Made by a program: the position numbers and the translations under genes. A stretch of DNA of 64,000 bases, taken from the NCBI GenBank assembly GCA_014529385.2, contig CM043970.1:66485496-66549495 (forward strand), read 5' to 3'. Position 1 is the first letter of the stretch; every line of letters begins with the position of its first letter. Source of the DNA: Adiantum capillus-veneris. Lineage: Eukaryota > Streptophyta > Polypodiopsida > Polypodiales > Pteridaceae. Below the pieces are notes generated by a model. It had not been told where the DNA came from, searched no databases, and was given only the letters and a program-made list of their open reading frames with translations. Shown here in pieces: positions 1 through 12,164 of this stretch.

Positions 1-1630
1 CTAGGAATTCACTTTAAGAAAAAAAAAATATGGGCGTTGCCCCTCGACCCCGCCCCTTTTAAACTATGTATCTTTGTCTTTTGACGAGAGTGTGTGTGTG
101 CACGAAAGAGTTACTGAGAACCATCTTCTCTATATGGAGAAAGACAGAGAGTGAGAGAGGAGAAATACTTGTTTTTCCGCTATTCGTGAGGTGTGCAATG
201 TCTGCTGAGAAGAAACTATGCCCAATGCTTCCCTTCTTGAAAGCATTGCGTACGATGTTGTTTCTTTATCCTATGCGTGAATTTTGAATCATGTGCGCTC
301 CACTTGTGCGTTGTGTACGATGCCGGGTTCGCTCTTCTGTCGCGCGTATACTCCAACTATGTGCGATCCTCAAGCGCTTTCGCTGTGTTTGTTGATCGTC
401 TACTTTCTCTGTGTGTGTTTCTCATGCGCCCTCTCTGTGCCTAATCTTGATAGGGTTTATTAGAATTCCAGGTAAGCTACAAGTCCACGTTTTATCATAG
501 GATTAAAAAAAAACAAAAGCAGTATAAAACATTAACCAATTCACACGGCCAAAATTAAAGAAATCACGGTTGAAAAGATGCAAAACATGCGTACCTCTAT
601 ACTAGGAATTCACTTTAAGAAACAAAAATCTATGGGCGCTACCCCTCGACCCCGCCCCTTTTAAACTATGTATCTCTGTCTTTTGACGAGAGTGTGTGTG
701 TGCACGAAAGAGTTAGAGAGAACCATTTTCTCTATATGGAGAGAGACAGAGAGTGACAGAGAGAGAAAAATACCTGTTTTTCCGCTATTTGTGAGGTGCG
801 CAATGTATCCTGAGAAGAAGCTATGCCCAATGATGCCCTTCTGGAAAGCGTTGCGTACGACGATGTTTCTTTATCTTGTGTGTGAACTGTCAATCATGTG
901 CGCTCCACATGTACGATGCCGGGTTTGATCCTGTGCGCACGCGTTTACTCCAACTATGTGGGATCCACATGTGCTTTTTCTATGTTTTCTGCTCGTCTTC
1001 TTTCTCTGTGTGCGTTGCTTGTGCGCCATCCCTGTGCCTAATCTTGATAGGGTTTATTAGAATGCCAGGTAAGCTACAAGTCCATGTTTTATCATAGGAT
1101 TAAAAAAAACAAAAGCAGTATAAAACATTAACCAATTCACACGGCCAAAATTAAAGAAATCATGGTTGAAAAGATGCAAAACATGCGTAACTGTATACTA
1201 GGAATTTTCTTTAAGAAAAAAAATCTATGGGCACTGCCCCTCGACCCCGCACCTTTTAAACTATGTTTCTCTGTCTTTTGACGAGAGTGTGTGTCTGCAC
1301 GAAAGAGTTACAGAGAACCATCTACTCTATAAGGAGAAAGAGAGAGTGTGAGAGAGAGAAATACCTGTTTTCTCCCTATTCGTGAGGTGTGCAATGTCTC
1401 CCGAGAAGAAGCTATGTCCAATGCTTCACTTGTGGAAAGCGTTGTGTATGATGCTGTTTCTTTATCATGTGCGTGAATTGTCAATCATGTGCGCTCCACC
1501 TGTGCGTTGTGGGCGGTGGCGGGTTGCTCCTATGCACGCGCGTATACTCCAAATGTGTGCGATCCGCGTGCGCTTTCCCTCTGTTTGTTGCTCATCTACT
1601 TTCTCTGTGTGCGTTGCTCGTGCACTCTCT
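1..1630. repeat. ~600-bp tandem repeat array, left part (units 1-3)
   Basis: Units start at the recurring motif CTAGGAATTCACTTTAAG, near positions 1, 602 and 1198, giving periods of about 601 and 596 bp. Each unit has an A-rich start, a GC-rich block (CCCCTCGACCCCGCC), TTTTAAACTATGTATC, a TGTGTGTG run, a GAGAGA run and a conserved tail ending near AAAACATGCGTA. The third unit is cut at about 1630 by a copia element and resumes at 6520. Short frames of 70-155 codons start at equivalent places but change length and frame between units, so I do not call them genes. It may be a satellite or repeats from the leader of an unidentified element. Its family is not recognised. Confidence 0.85.
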
Positions 1631-1858
1631 CGGTTACCATATACATGTGGTAGTGATGTGTGTGAACACACTAGGACCGCCGAGGCATTTTTTCCCTCTT
1701 TAGGAGGTTTTTTCCCCCAAGCATTGTATATACGCCCATCACTCTAGGGCTATCTATCTTTCCATCGCACACTAAGTAATACCCTCTCTATTGTGTGCCT
1801 TGAGCTTCCTTTGTCTTCTCCAAGCTGTGTGTGTTTCTCTGCAACCCTAATTCCAACA
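1631..1858 (+). repeat. 5' LTR of the copia element
   Basis: The segment starts where the 600-bp repeat is interrupted and ends in CCAACA, two bases before the primer binding site. Its last 59 bases (1800-1858) recur at 6461-6519 with about two mismatches, which confirms it as an LTR. A TATATA at 1727-1732 could be the promoter. The left terminus is not a clean TG, so the start could be off by a few bases. Confidence 0.75.
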
Positions 1859-1860
1859 AT

Positions 1861-1872
1861 TGGTATCAGAGC
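1861..1872 (+). other. Primer binding site, initiator-Met tRNA
   Basis: TGGTATCAGAGC lies two bases after the LTR end. It is complementary to the 3' end of plant initiator methionine tRNA, the usual primer for plant copia elements. Confidence 0.9.
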
Positions 1873-2220
1873 AGGTCACGTCCTCCCGGGCTTAATCGCC
1901 AGCTGCTCCAGCACACACCTGCTCACTTTCTCTAATTTCACTGAGCTTTGGCGAGCGTTTGCAGGTCAAAAAAAAATTTGGATGAGCTCAAAGAGCTCAG
2001 TCTGCTCAAAATTTTGATTTGGGCTCATTTCGGCTTCCATTTCCACTACAGGCAGTACTGCACAAGTTACTTCGTCATTTTGTGCAAAAAAAAATTTAGT
2101 GCCATTTTTTGCATAACAGGTGCCTTATAGTCTTCTACGGTTTGTGCTATATAGCACAGGTTGTTCTCGCTCCATTTCTCCTATTTTCGGGTAGTTTTCA
2201 CATCAGGTGCAGCATTTACC
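1873..2220 (+). other. Copia untranslated leader
   Basis: This stretch runs from the primer site to the likely gag ATG at 2221. It has T-rich blocks and two CAAAAAAAAATTT-like runs (near 1970 and 2087). I see no gene in it. Confidence 0.6.
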
Positions 2221-3290
2221 ATGGCTAACAACAACAACACAGATGTGTTCAAGATGTTTGGTGCTGAGGACAGGTTGGATGGGGACAACTACCCTATGTG
2301 GGCTTATATGATGCAACATGTTCTTGTGTCAAAGGGTGTTTGGAACATTGTGCAGGGCATTGATGTACGTCCTGGTTCTGAGGATGTAGGCGATGTTGAG
2401 GATGTTGCAGGTCTTGCTGCAAGGATTGCAGCTGTTAGAGTTGTTTTGCCTATGGCAGAACAAGCTCGTTCGGATGTTAAGGATGCGCAGGCTCATGCAT
2501 TGATTGCGTTGTCTATGAAGCGCACCATTGTTCCTCACATCCGTTCAGCAAAATCTGCAAAATAGGCTTGGGATATTCTAGCAGGTCTTTATGCAAGCCG
2601 CAATGAGGCTAAAATTGCTTTGCTGCGTAAAGAGCTGGAGTCAAAGATTATGCATGAGGAAGATGATATGGACACTTTCCTTGCTAGTGTCAAGGATATC
2701 AATGAGCAGCTTATTTCTGCAGGTGAAGTCATTTCGGACAGTTCCCTTGTGCAGACTGTTCTTGATGCCTTACCAGATTCCTACCAGACTTTTGCTAGTA
2801 CTTGGAGACTTATGACCCAAGGAAACCCTGAAGTTGTCAAGTTTGATGCATTATGCACATTACTGTTGCAAGAGTCACTTTCCAGAAAAAACAGGACTAG
2901 GCAGCGTGCAATTGAACAGGCTTTTATTGCTTCTCAAAGAAAGGGTGGTAACAGTAATGCAGCCACTTCTTATGGTTCTGCTGTGAGTGGAAAAAATTCT
3001 GTTCCTAATGCTTCTGCTGGCAACACTTTGTCTGGAAATTCTGGTGATAAGGGCAAAAAGAAGATGCGTTGCCATTATTGTAAAGCCAATGATCACTTGA
3101 TCAAGTCGTGTCCTAAGTTGAAGGCCAAAGAGGCTAAGAAGAAAGAGGGTGGTTACACTGCAAATGCTGGTTCCACTACAAATGCAGCCATTGTTGAGTC
3201 TTCTGTGAAAGGAGACTGTGTTGATGATGTTGATGCAAAATGGGCTTTTAGCGCAGAGTGCACTTACAATCCTGTTGTCCATGATGCATG
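2221..3290 (+). pseudogene. Copia Gag, one in-frame stop
   Basis: Capsid-like Gag of a Ty1/copia element, which would package element RNA in cytoplasmic particles. I chose ATG 2221 (MANNNNTDVF), not the upstream ATG at 2161, because Gag homology begins right after it (LDGDNYPMWAYMM, typical of the plant copia UBN2-type Gag). An in-frame TAG at 2563-2565 interrupts it, and the same frame resumes at once with AWDIL. A zinc knuckle CHYCKANDHLIKSC (CX2CX4HX4C) is encoded near 3070-3111. Gag and the protease share one frame, so the stop is the only break until integrase. Confidence 0.88.
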
Positions 3291-4705
3291 CTTGTCAGTT
3301 GCTGCAGATTCACATGTGTGGTATTTCGACAGTGGTGCTACAAAACACATTACCTCACATCGTGAATTGTTTACCTCTCTCGAGTCTGTCCCTCATGGGA
3401 ATTCAGTCACTTGTGCCAACAACGCCTCTTATCCAGTTGAGGGAGTTGGAAAGATTGTGCTTACTGCTGCTAATGGCAGTTCTTTCACACTTGTTGATGC
3501 ACTTTATGTACATGGGATCAAGAAGAATCTCTTGTTTGTATCCGCACTTGCTAGACTTGGACTTGTAGTCAAATTTGTGGATGACAGATGTATAGTTCAT
3601 GATCTCAGTTTTGGTGATGAAATTGTTGCATCTGGGCTTTTGTGCCGTGGGCTGTATAAGCTCACTTTGTATGGCAAGTGTGGACAAAATTTTGCAAATG
3701 CTGTTGCAGATTCAAGGGCTATTTCAGATGCAAAACTTTGGCATGCACATTTTGGTCATCTGAATTTTGCTAGTTTACTACGTTTGCAGAAATCTGATAT
3801 GGTTGCTTCTTTGCCACCTCTTGAAGCACCTATCAAACATGTTTGTGAAGGATGTATTTTGGGTAAGATGCAGCGTTCTAAATTTCCAAAAGATGGTTCA
3901 GTTCGGGCCACATGCAGGTTGCAGCTTGTGCATAGTGATGTTTGTGGGCCCATGCAAACTCCGTCCTTGGGCAATTACATGTACTTCGTGACTTTCATTG
4001 ATGATTACTCCAGGGTTCAAACAATTTCTGGCTATGGATGAAAATGTCTCAAAATGTACTATGGGCACCCTTCGTTCCGATCGAGGGGGGGAGTATATGT
4101 CTCATGAATTTAATGCATTTCTGGCTAGTGGTGGGATAAAACACCAATGTACAGTGCCTTATACACCTCAACAAAATGGTGTTGCTGAGAGGAAAAACAG
4201 GTCCCTTACGGAAATGGCACGATGTATGGTCAAAAGTCAAGCTTTGTCGCATTCTTTTTGGCTTGAGGCTATCATGTGTTCCACTTATGTACTTAACAGG
4301 TGTCCTACGAAAGCTTTGCAGTCTATTACTCCATATGAAGCATGGCATGATAGAAAGCCTTCTATTGTGCACATGCGTGTTTTTGGCTGTTTGGCATATG
4401 CTTTGGTGCCACAAGTGCAACGCAGAAAATTGGATGATAAGGCTTTCAAATGTATTTTTGTTTGTTATAGTGCTGAAAGCAAAGTTTACAGGTTGTATCA
4501 TCCGCAAACAAAACGTATTCTGGTTTCTCGGGATGTAGTGTTTGTGGAAGATTCTGTTCAGCCCTTGTTGTCATGTACTAGAGACAATAATGTAAGCTCA
4601 CAGGACATTTATGACACTTTGATGCCTCTTTTTAGTGGTGGAAATACGAATGTAAGTTCCAAAGAGGCAAATGTACAGCTATGGGGATTTCTGAAAATGT
4701 TTTAG
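3291..4705 (+). pseudogene. Copia protease and integrase, frameshifted with a small deletion
   Basis: The protease active site DSGA is at about 3328. A pre-integrase zinc-binding block (H..H..C..C: WHAHFGH ... CEGC) follows at about 3738-3860. The integrase core has HSDVCGP and FIDDYSR, then breaks near 4015. It resumes in another frame with RSDRGGEY and NGVAERKN, so the D, D and E residues exist but are split. Roughly 20 codons normally between FIDDYSR and the FKQF-like segment are missing, which causes the frame change. The integrase C-terminal part (VFGCLAYA, LDDKAFKCIF) runs to about 4560. Confidence 0.87.
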
Positions 4706-6458
4706 ATCAGCCTATTACTGATGCAGATGTACATGATGTACTTGATGAGGAAAGGGCTGAAAATGAGTAGGCTAGAGGTATGCCAAAATGGCTGGTGCAC
4801 ACTTTGCGTGACAGTAAATTGGATGCATCTTTGTCTAGCCGTACTCATTCAGGCTCTCGCCATGCATCTTATGCATCAGATTGTTATGCTTTGGCTGTGT
4901 CTAGCTGACATGATGTTGAGGAGCCTATGTCTTTTGATGAAGCACATAATTCAGAAAATTGGATGATTGCCATGCAATTAGAATATGATGCACTTATAGA
5001 AAATGACATATGGACTTTATGTGATTTGCCTCCTCGAAAAAAGGCCATTGGTACGAAGTGGGTTTACAAGTTGAAACGCAAGCCGGATGGTGAGATCGAT
5101 CGCCATAAGGCTCGACTTGTTGCAAAGGGTTATGCACAGCAAAAATGCATAGATTATGAAGAGACTTTTGCTCCCACTTGTCGTATGACTACTGTGCGTT
5201 TTCTATGTGCATTGGCAGCTCATTTTGGTTGGGATGTACATCAATCAGACATTGTTACTGCTTTCTTGAATGGTGACATATTTGAGGAAGTTTATGTAAC
5301 GCAGCCTCGCGGTTTTTTCATAAAAGGACAAGAGGACAAAGTGTGAAAATGTAACAAGGCTTTGTATGGGTTGAAGAAATCTCCTTGTGCTTGGTATGAG
5401 AAAGCTGACACTCATTTGGTGAAACAAGTCTTTCGTAACAGTCCAACAGAAAGCACATTGTATGTAAAGCGTGAGGGTGATCTACTTCTCATTGTGGTTC
5501 TTTATGTTGATGATTTGCTGATCACTAGACCAAATGAGAGACATATTGCTGAATTTAAGGCTGATTTGAGTGCTACTTTCAAGATGAAAGATTTGGGGCT
5601 GTTGCATCATTATTTGGGTATACAGTTTAAGCACTGTGATGGTGGTATTGCCTTGTGTCAGAAAAGTTACATAGAGACATTGCTATGTAAGTTTGGACTT
5701 GAGGATTGCAAACCTATTGCCACTCCCATGGAAATAGGTTTGAAGTTGAGTCTACATGATGCCGGTGTTCCTGCTGATGTCACTCTTTACCAAATTGCTG
5801 TTGGCTGCCTCATTTATGTATGCAACACGAGGCCGGATATTCAGTTTGCAGTTTCACAGGTCAGCAGATTTATGCATAGCCCAGGGTCTAAGCCTTGGCA
5901 CGCTGTCAAGAGGATTTTCCGCTACCTTAGTGGCACTTTACATCTTGGCTTATTCTATCCCAAGGGGGGATCATTTCCACCAGACTTACATGCTTTTTCA
6001 GACTCAGATTGGGCTGGTTGTTTTGACACGTGAGTGTCCACAAGTGGTTTTTGTTTCATGCTTGGCAGTTCATGTATATCATGGTTGAGAAGAAGCAACC
6101 TACTGTGGCCACTTCGAGTTGTGAGGTTGAGTACAAGGCAGTCTTCACAGCTACGGTTGAGTGTGTATGGCTCAGACGCCTTATGGCTGATTTGGGTGTT
6201 GGACAGGACACTGCCAACACTATCTATACTGACAGTCAGAGCGCATTGGCAGTTGCGAGGAACCCAGTTTTTCATGCTCGCACAAAGCACATTCAGGTGC
6301 ATTACCACTATGTCCGGGAGAGTCTCTCAGCAGGAGAGATCAGCTTGGCTTATGTGCCAACACAGGACAACCTTGTAGATCTTTTCACAAAGGCATTGTC
6401 TCATGAGAACCTTGAAGCTTTCCGCAAAGCTTTGGGCTTACTCCCCTTTGTGGACTGA
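4706..6458 (+). pseudogene. Copia reverse transcriptase and RNase H, stops and frameshift
   Basis: The RT region starts with MSFDEAHNSENW at 4927, with stop-broken sequence upstream. It shows KARLVAKGYAQ, SDIVTAFLNGD and the catalytic YVDD at about 5502-5513. Stops interrupt the frame at 5344-5346 and 6031-6033. A frameshift near 6087, after SSCISW, moves RNase H to another frame, where ATSSCEVEYKAV and DSQSALAVARNP are read before a stop at 6456-6458. The domain order RT-RNase H after integrase confirms Ty1/copia. The many independent lesions mean it is dead. Confidence 0.9.
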
Positions 6459-6460
6459 TC

Positions 6461-6519
6461 TTGAGCTTCCTTCGTCTTCTCCAAGCTCTGTGTGTTTCTC
6501 TGCAACCCTAATTCCAACA
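6461..6519 (+). repeat. Truncated 3' LTR of the copia element (59 bp)
   Basis: Matches 1800-1858 with about two mismatches and ends in CCAACA against the resumed 600-bp repeat. It begins two bases after the RNase H stop codon, so the polypurine tract and about 170 bp of LTR are missing. Confidence 0.88.
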
Positions 6520-8949
6520 CTCTCTGTGCCTAATCTTGATAGGGTTTATTATAATGCCAGGTAAGCTACAAGTCCACGTTTTATTATAGGATTAAAAAAA
6601 AACAAAAGCAGCATAAAACATTAACCAATTCACACGGCCTAAATTAAAGAAATCATGGTTGAAATGATGCGAAACATGCGTAACTCTATACTAGGAATTC
6701 ACTTTAAGAAAAAAAATCTATGGGCGCTGCCCCTAGCCCCGCGGGGGGGGCGCTATCCCTGGACCTCGCCCCTTTTAACTATGTATCTATGTCTTTTGAC
6801 GAGAGTGTGTGTGTGCAAGAAAGAGTTACAGAGAACCATCTTCTCTATATGGAGAAAGACAGAGAGTGAGAGAGAGAGAAATACATGTTTTTCCCCTATT
6901 CGTCAGGTGTGCAATGTCTCTGAGAAGAAGTTATGCCCAATGTTGCCCTTTTGGAAAGTGTTGCGTACGATGTTGTTTCTTTATCCTGTGCGTGACCTGT
7001 CAATCCTGTGCACTCCACCTCTGCGTTGTCTACGATGTTGGGTTCGCTGCTGTGCGCACACGTATACTCCAATTGTGTGCGATCCGCGTGCGCTTTCTCT
7101 GTGTTTGCTGCCCGCCTGCTTTCTCTGTGTGCATTTCTCGTGCGCTCTCTCTATGCCTAATCTTGATAGGGTTATTAGAATTCCACCTAAGCTACAAGTC
7201 CACGTTTAATCATAGGATTGAAAAAAAACAAAAGCAATATAAAACAGTAATCAATTCACACGGCCAAAATTAAAGAAATCATGGTTGAAAAGATGCAAAA
7301 CATACGTAGGTCTATACTAGAAATTCACTTTAAGACAGAAAATCTATGGGCACTGCCCCTAGCGCCTCGGGGGCGCTGCCCGTCGACCCCGCCCCTTTTA
7401 AACTATGTATAACTATCTTTTGACGAGAGTGTGTGTGTGCACAAGAGAGTTACTGAGAACCATATTCTCTATATGGAGAAAGACAGAGAGTGTGAGAGAG
7501 AGAATACCTATTTTTCCCCTATTCGTGAGGTGTGCAATGTCTCTTGAGAAGAAGATATGCCCAATGATGCCCTTTTGGAAAGTGTTGCATACGATGATGT
7601 TTCTTTATCCTATGCGGCGTTAATTGTCAATCGTGTGCGTTCCACCTGTGCGTTGTGTACGATGCCGGGTTTGCTCCTGTGCACGCGCGTTTACTCCAAC
7701 TGTGTGCGATACGTGTGCACTTTCTCTGTGTTTTCTTCTCATCTGCTTTCTCTGTGTGCGTTGCTCATGTACTCTCTCTGTGCCTAATCTTGATATGGTT
7801 TATTAGAATGTCACGTAACATACAAGTCCATGTTTTATCATAGGATTAAGAAAAAACAAAAGCAGTATAAAACATTAACCAATTCACACGGCCAAAATTA
7901 AAGAAGTCATGGTTGAAAAGCTGCAAAACATGCGTAATTGTATACTAGGAATTCACTTTTTTTTTAAAAATCTATGGGTGCTGCCCCTGGACCCCGCCCG
8001 TTTTAAACTATGTATCTCTGTCTTTTCACGAGAGTGTGTGTGTGCACAAAAGAGTTACGGAGAACCATCTTCTCTATATGGAGAAAGAGAGAGTGAGAGA
8101 GAGAGAAATACCCGTTTCTACCCTATTCGTGAGGTGTGCAATGTCTCTTGAGAAGAAGCTATGTCCGATGCTTCCCTTCTGGAAAGCGTTGTGTATGATG
8201 TTGTTTCTTTATCCTATGCGTGAATTTTCAATACGGTGTGCTCCACCTGTGCGTTGTGTACAATGGCGGGTTCGCTCTTGTGCACGCGCGTGTATACTCC
8301 AACTATGTACGATCCGCGTGCGCTTTCTCTGTGTTTGCTGCTCGTCTGCTTTCTTTGTGTACGTTTCTCGTGCGCTCTCTCTGTGCCTAATCTTGATAGG
8401 GTTTATTAGAATTCGAGTAAGCTACAAGTCCACATTTTATCTAGGATTAAAAAAAAAACAAAAGCAGTATAAAACATTAACCAATTCACATGGCCAAAAT
8501 TAAAGAAATCATGGTTGAAAAGATGGAAAACATGCGTACCTCTATACTAGGAATTCACTTTAAGAAAAAAATCTATGGGCGCTGTCCCTACCCCTGCGGG
8601 GGCGCTGCCCCTTGACCCCGCCCCTTTTAAACTATGTATCTCTCTCTTTTGATGAGAGTGTATGTGTGCACGAAAGAGTTACAAAGAACCATCTTCTCTA
8701 TATGGAGAAAGACAAAGAGCAAGAGAGAGAAAAATACATTTTTTTTCCCTATTCGTGAGGTGTGTAATGTCTCTTGCAAAGAAGCTATGCCCGATGCTGC
8801 CCTTTTGGAAAGCGTCGCGTATGATGCTGTTTCTTTATCCTGTGCGTGAACTGTCAATCTTGTGCGTTGTGTACGATGGTGGGTTCACTCTTGTACGCGT
8901 GCGTATACTCCAAATGTGTGTGATCCGCGTGCGCTTTATCTATGTTTGA
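6520..8949. repeat. ~600-bp tandem repeat array, right part (rest of unit 3, units 4-7)
   Basis: Units start near 6691, 7317, 7945 and 8547 (periods about 626, 628 and 602 bp). Units 4, 5 and 7 contain an extra GC-rich insert (CGGGGG with flanking GCCCCTA) that explains part of the length variation. The last unit stops after about 400 bp at 8949 and joins a retroelement fragment. Coding potential looks absent, as in the left part. Confidence 0.85.
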
Positions 8950-8950
8950 T

Positions 8951-9154
8951 GGGCTTCACTGTGATCATTAGGATAATGGCTCTTGTGTTGCTTTTTCCAC
9001 TCATAAGATACCTATGGCCTTCCAAATCTGTATACAAAACCTTGTCTCCATTGTAGCCATATAGCTATAAGATCTGCTCTATTGCACTTGTACCTTTGTT
9101 GCCACTACTGGCTTGCTCTGCTGTACTTGAATTCTCAGCTTGACTTGAGTCCAT
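8951..9154 (-). pseudogene. N-terminal piece of family E gag-like ORF
   Basis: The minus-strand ATG is at 9152-9154 and the frame reads MDSSQAENSSTAEQAS. The copy at 26146 starts at the same place with MDSS followed by a stop, so the start codon is conserved in both. An in-frame TAG interrupts this copy in the IL-stop-LYGYN segment, and the frame is lost at the junction with the repeat array. Function is inferred from the longer copy, which ends in a zinc knuckle. Confidence 0.6.
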
Positions 9155-10018
9155 GTTGGCTGAATCTATAAAAATTGTCTCTTAGTAGATCCTAGTGTTG
9201 ATTAGCAGAATTTCTCATGCTTGGTTTGACAATACTACTTATGGCAAAGCAATTTTGGTAGTTGATAGCTCTTAGACTCACAAGAGTTGATTAACTCTAG
9301 CTCAAAAGTGTTAGAATTGATTGCAACCTTTATAATGATGAAAATCTAGGCCTTGAATAACACAACCTGCAATCCAATGTGATTTGTGTCCCTGTTCGTC
9401 CGATTAGAAGCTCAATTTGCAATGCAATAACTTGCACTTGCCTGTTTCTGGTCGGTATGATCAATTCTAGCTCCTTGACTAAATCGAGGAAAGTCTTTTA
9501 AAAATTGGCTAGAACAATGATATTCTTGGCCAAAATAATTTAGTCCCAATTTGCAAGGATTTTCCATAATTCTAGGTCAAATTTTAGGTTTTTGCAACAT
9601 TTACAATATGAATTTTGTCAGTTTCTTATCAAAATCTGCTAATCTTAGCCCGGATTTTCCATGCGTGAAACTTCCCTAATGGCTTGATTTTACTAAAAAT
9701 CCATTTTGAGCTGCACTTTTATATGCTCGATCCCATTTTGACAGGTTTTTTATCGTTCGCTCAAACTGCTCGATTTTTTGCTAGCTATTGTGATTGGTAT
9801 GTGTATATCACTTCAATATGAGCTAAGTGAGTCAGCAAATGAGATTTCCAAATTATGTTCTTGCAAAGAGTTCAAGGACTGATCTACAACCTGAAAATTG
9901 AGTTATCATGTATTAATTTTGATCCAATGGAACCCAAACTTGACCAGTGACCTTTTATTATGTTGCTCTAACACTTTTCAAGCTCAAAAGTCCAAAATCT
10001 TGTCTCTAGGGCTCAAAA

Positions 10019-11474
10019 GTAAATAATTTGATTATTTACTTTTCTTAGTTTTTCTCACTTTTCAACATTGTTTTGCCATATAGACACCTTGTTGTAGTCT
10101 CTGGACAAGTTTCACTGAGTTTGAACAAGACTTGTCCAAGTTATCAACTGTTTAGTGTCCGTAGACTCAGTTTTCAAGAATCTGGCTTAAGTCACACTTG
10201 CTGTTGTTGTGACCCAAATTTCACCAAATTTTAAATGTGGAGTCTACTTGATACGCTTGACCTAGTGGTATACTCAGTTGTGCAAAAACTCTCAATTCTG
10301 GGATAGATGTAAATAATTGCGATTATTTACTTCTGGGATTTTTTTGCAACTTTTTGCCAAGATGTAGATACAAAGAGCTAGAGAAACTCAACTTAAGCTC
10401 ACTAGAAAAGTTTCACCAAGTCTGGATAAACACTGCTCAATTTGTCAATAGTTTTGTGTCTGCAGACTCACTTTACAAAACTGGCCACAATTTCCACTTT
10501 AAAAATCCAAATCTTACCAAATTTGTTACGAGTGCTCAATACAACATGATAGAACTTGTGGTATGTTTGGTGGGCCTTTTTTTAAAAAAATTGGAAAAAA
10601 GTAAATAATTGTGATTATTTACTTTTACCAAATTTTAGCATAATTTTGATCATTTGAGCATACACACATGTTAAACACTTTAAACTAAGCCTCTTGGACA
10701 AGTTTCACCAGATTTGAAGAAGATTTATCAAGTCAAACTCAATTTCTCAACAATCAGTACAGATTTTAGTTTTTATCAAGTTTTTGGTCTGTTTTGGGAT
10801 CCAAACTCTATGAGCCTTCACAGAAGATGTTTGTAATCATGCATAGAGTATTTGGTATCAATCTTGATAATTTTTGAGTTAAAAGTAAATAATCATGATT
10901 ATTCACTTCTAACCTAAAATGAACACTGTTTGTAAATTTTTTACTAGTCAGTCATTTTATGACATGTTTTAAGCCTCTAAGTCAAGTGTCACAAAATTTG
11001 AACAAGATTTATCAAGTCAAACTTAATTTCTCGACAATTAGTACAGACTTCAGTTTTTATCAAGTTTTTGGTTTGTTTGGGATCCAAACTCTATGAGCCT
11101 TCACAAAAAGATGTTTGTAATCATGCATAGAGCCTTTGATATCAATCTTGATCAATTTTGAGCTAAAAGTAAATAATCGTGATTATTTACTTTTGGCCTA
11201 AAATGAATACTTTTTGCAATTTTTTCACTGGTCAGTTTTTTTGTGACATTTTTTAAGCTTTCAAGTCAAGTTTCACAGAATTTGAACAAGATTTATCAAG
11301 TCAAACTCAATTTGTTGACAATCAGTACAAACTTCAGCTTTTATCAAGTTTTTGCTCTATTTTGGGATACAAACTCTACGAGCCTTCACAAAATATGTTT
11401 GTTATCATACATAGAGTCTTTGGTATCAATCTTGATCAATTGTGAGCTAAAAGTCAATAATTGTAATTATTTAC
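10019..11474. repeat. Leader array of ~285-bp repeats with a 22-bp palindrome (6 copies)
   Basis: The palindrome half-sites are GTAAATAATC and GATTATTTAC, separated by about two bases. Copies start near 10019, 10309, 10601, 10885, 11169 and 11453, so spacings are 290, 292, 284, 284 and 284 bp. The intervening DNA is itself repeated (TTTCAC(C/A)...TTTGAACAAGATTTATCAAG ... CATGCATAGAG), so these are true tandem repeats. They lie in the untranslated leader between primer site and ORF, on the minus strand. The role is unknown. Confidence 0.88.
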
Positions 11475-12142
11475 TTTTGGCCTAAAATGAATACTTTTTG
11501 TAATTTTTTCAATGGTCCGTCTTTTTATGACATGTTTTAAGCCTCTGAGTCAAGTCAAAACTTAATTTGGCCTAAATTCTCAAGAAAATATAAATATTCT
11601 GAGTTTTTGCAAACTCTTGAAAATTTATCTCAATTGCATCCTTATGCTTACCCACTGGTTCATACAACTTTTATGAGCATAATCTTCAGCCGTATTTAGT
11701 GGCTAACAATCTTTTGATGCTGTTTCAAGCCGTAGACCTGAAATTCTGTAACTTCACATAAAAAACTCACAGATGATTCTTTTGGAGTGAGCAATGATAT
11801 TGAGATCCACCTCGGATTCTACTTACTCTACTCATAGGTTCTCCTGCAATTGGGTTGTGGAAGGTGCCCACAAACACTTGTTTTCTTGTTTTTTATGGTT
11901 TCTTGAGCCTTGATCTTAAGACTTGTCTTGTCCATCAATCATTTTCAAAATCCTAATCTAATTCTAAAATCATACAAGGTACTTAGCAAGTACAATCTAC
12001 TCCCAAGCTACCTCTACACAGCAAAAGATGACACTCTTAAGATATGTGGTTTTAAAGAGAAAGTTTTACTCTAGGTGATCCAGAGGAAGTTAAAGGACAA
12101 CTACACAAGATGCTCTTGTTTTCCCTAGTTTAAGTCTATTCA

Positions 12143-12160
12143 TCCCCGATAACAACACCA
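12143..12160 (-). other. Decayed tRNA-Asp primer binding site
   Basis: On the minus strand this reads TGGTGTTGTTATCGGGGA, next to the LTR edge. The expected tRNA-Asp site is TGGCGCCGTTGCCGGGGA. The differences are C to T or G to A, mostly at CpG, as expected from methylcytosine decay. Confidence 0.7.
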
Positions 12161-12164
12161 AACA

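Larger units (their letters stand above)
1631..6519 (+). mobile_element. Degenerate Ty1/copia LTR retrotransposon inserted in the 600-bp array
   Basis: The order is 5' LTR, tRNA-iMet primer site, gag, protease, integrase, reverse transcriptase and RNase H, which is diagnostic of Ty1/copia. Left flank ends GTGCACTCTCT and right flank resumes CTCTCTGTGCCTAATC, so the target duplication is CTCTC or CTCTCT; the low complexity hides the exact boundary. The coding region has in-frame stops, frameshifts and a deletion in integrase. The 3' LTR is reduced to 59 bp. The element cannot make a functional polyprotein, and its LTR asymmetry shows loss of sequence after insertion. Confidence 0.9.

Noticed and set aside
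66-8503. Recurring short ORFs (MYLCLLTRVCVCTKEL type) in each ~600-bp unit
   Set aside because: Length, phase and ends differ between units and no domain is seen; they follow from repeat copies rather than coding constraint.
10019-11474. Regularly spaced palindromes as a CRISPR array
   Set aside because: The intervals are ~285 bp and similar to each other, the host is a plant and the array is in a retroelement leader.
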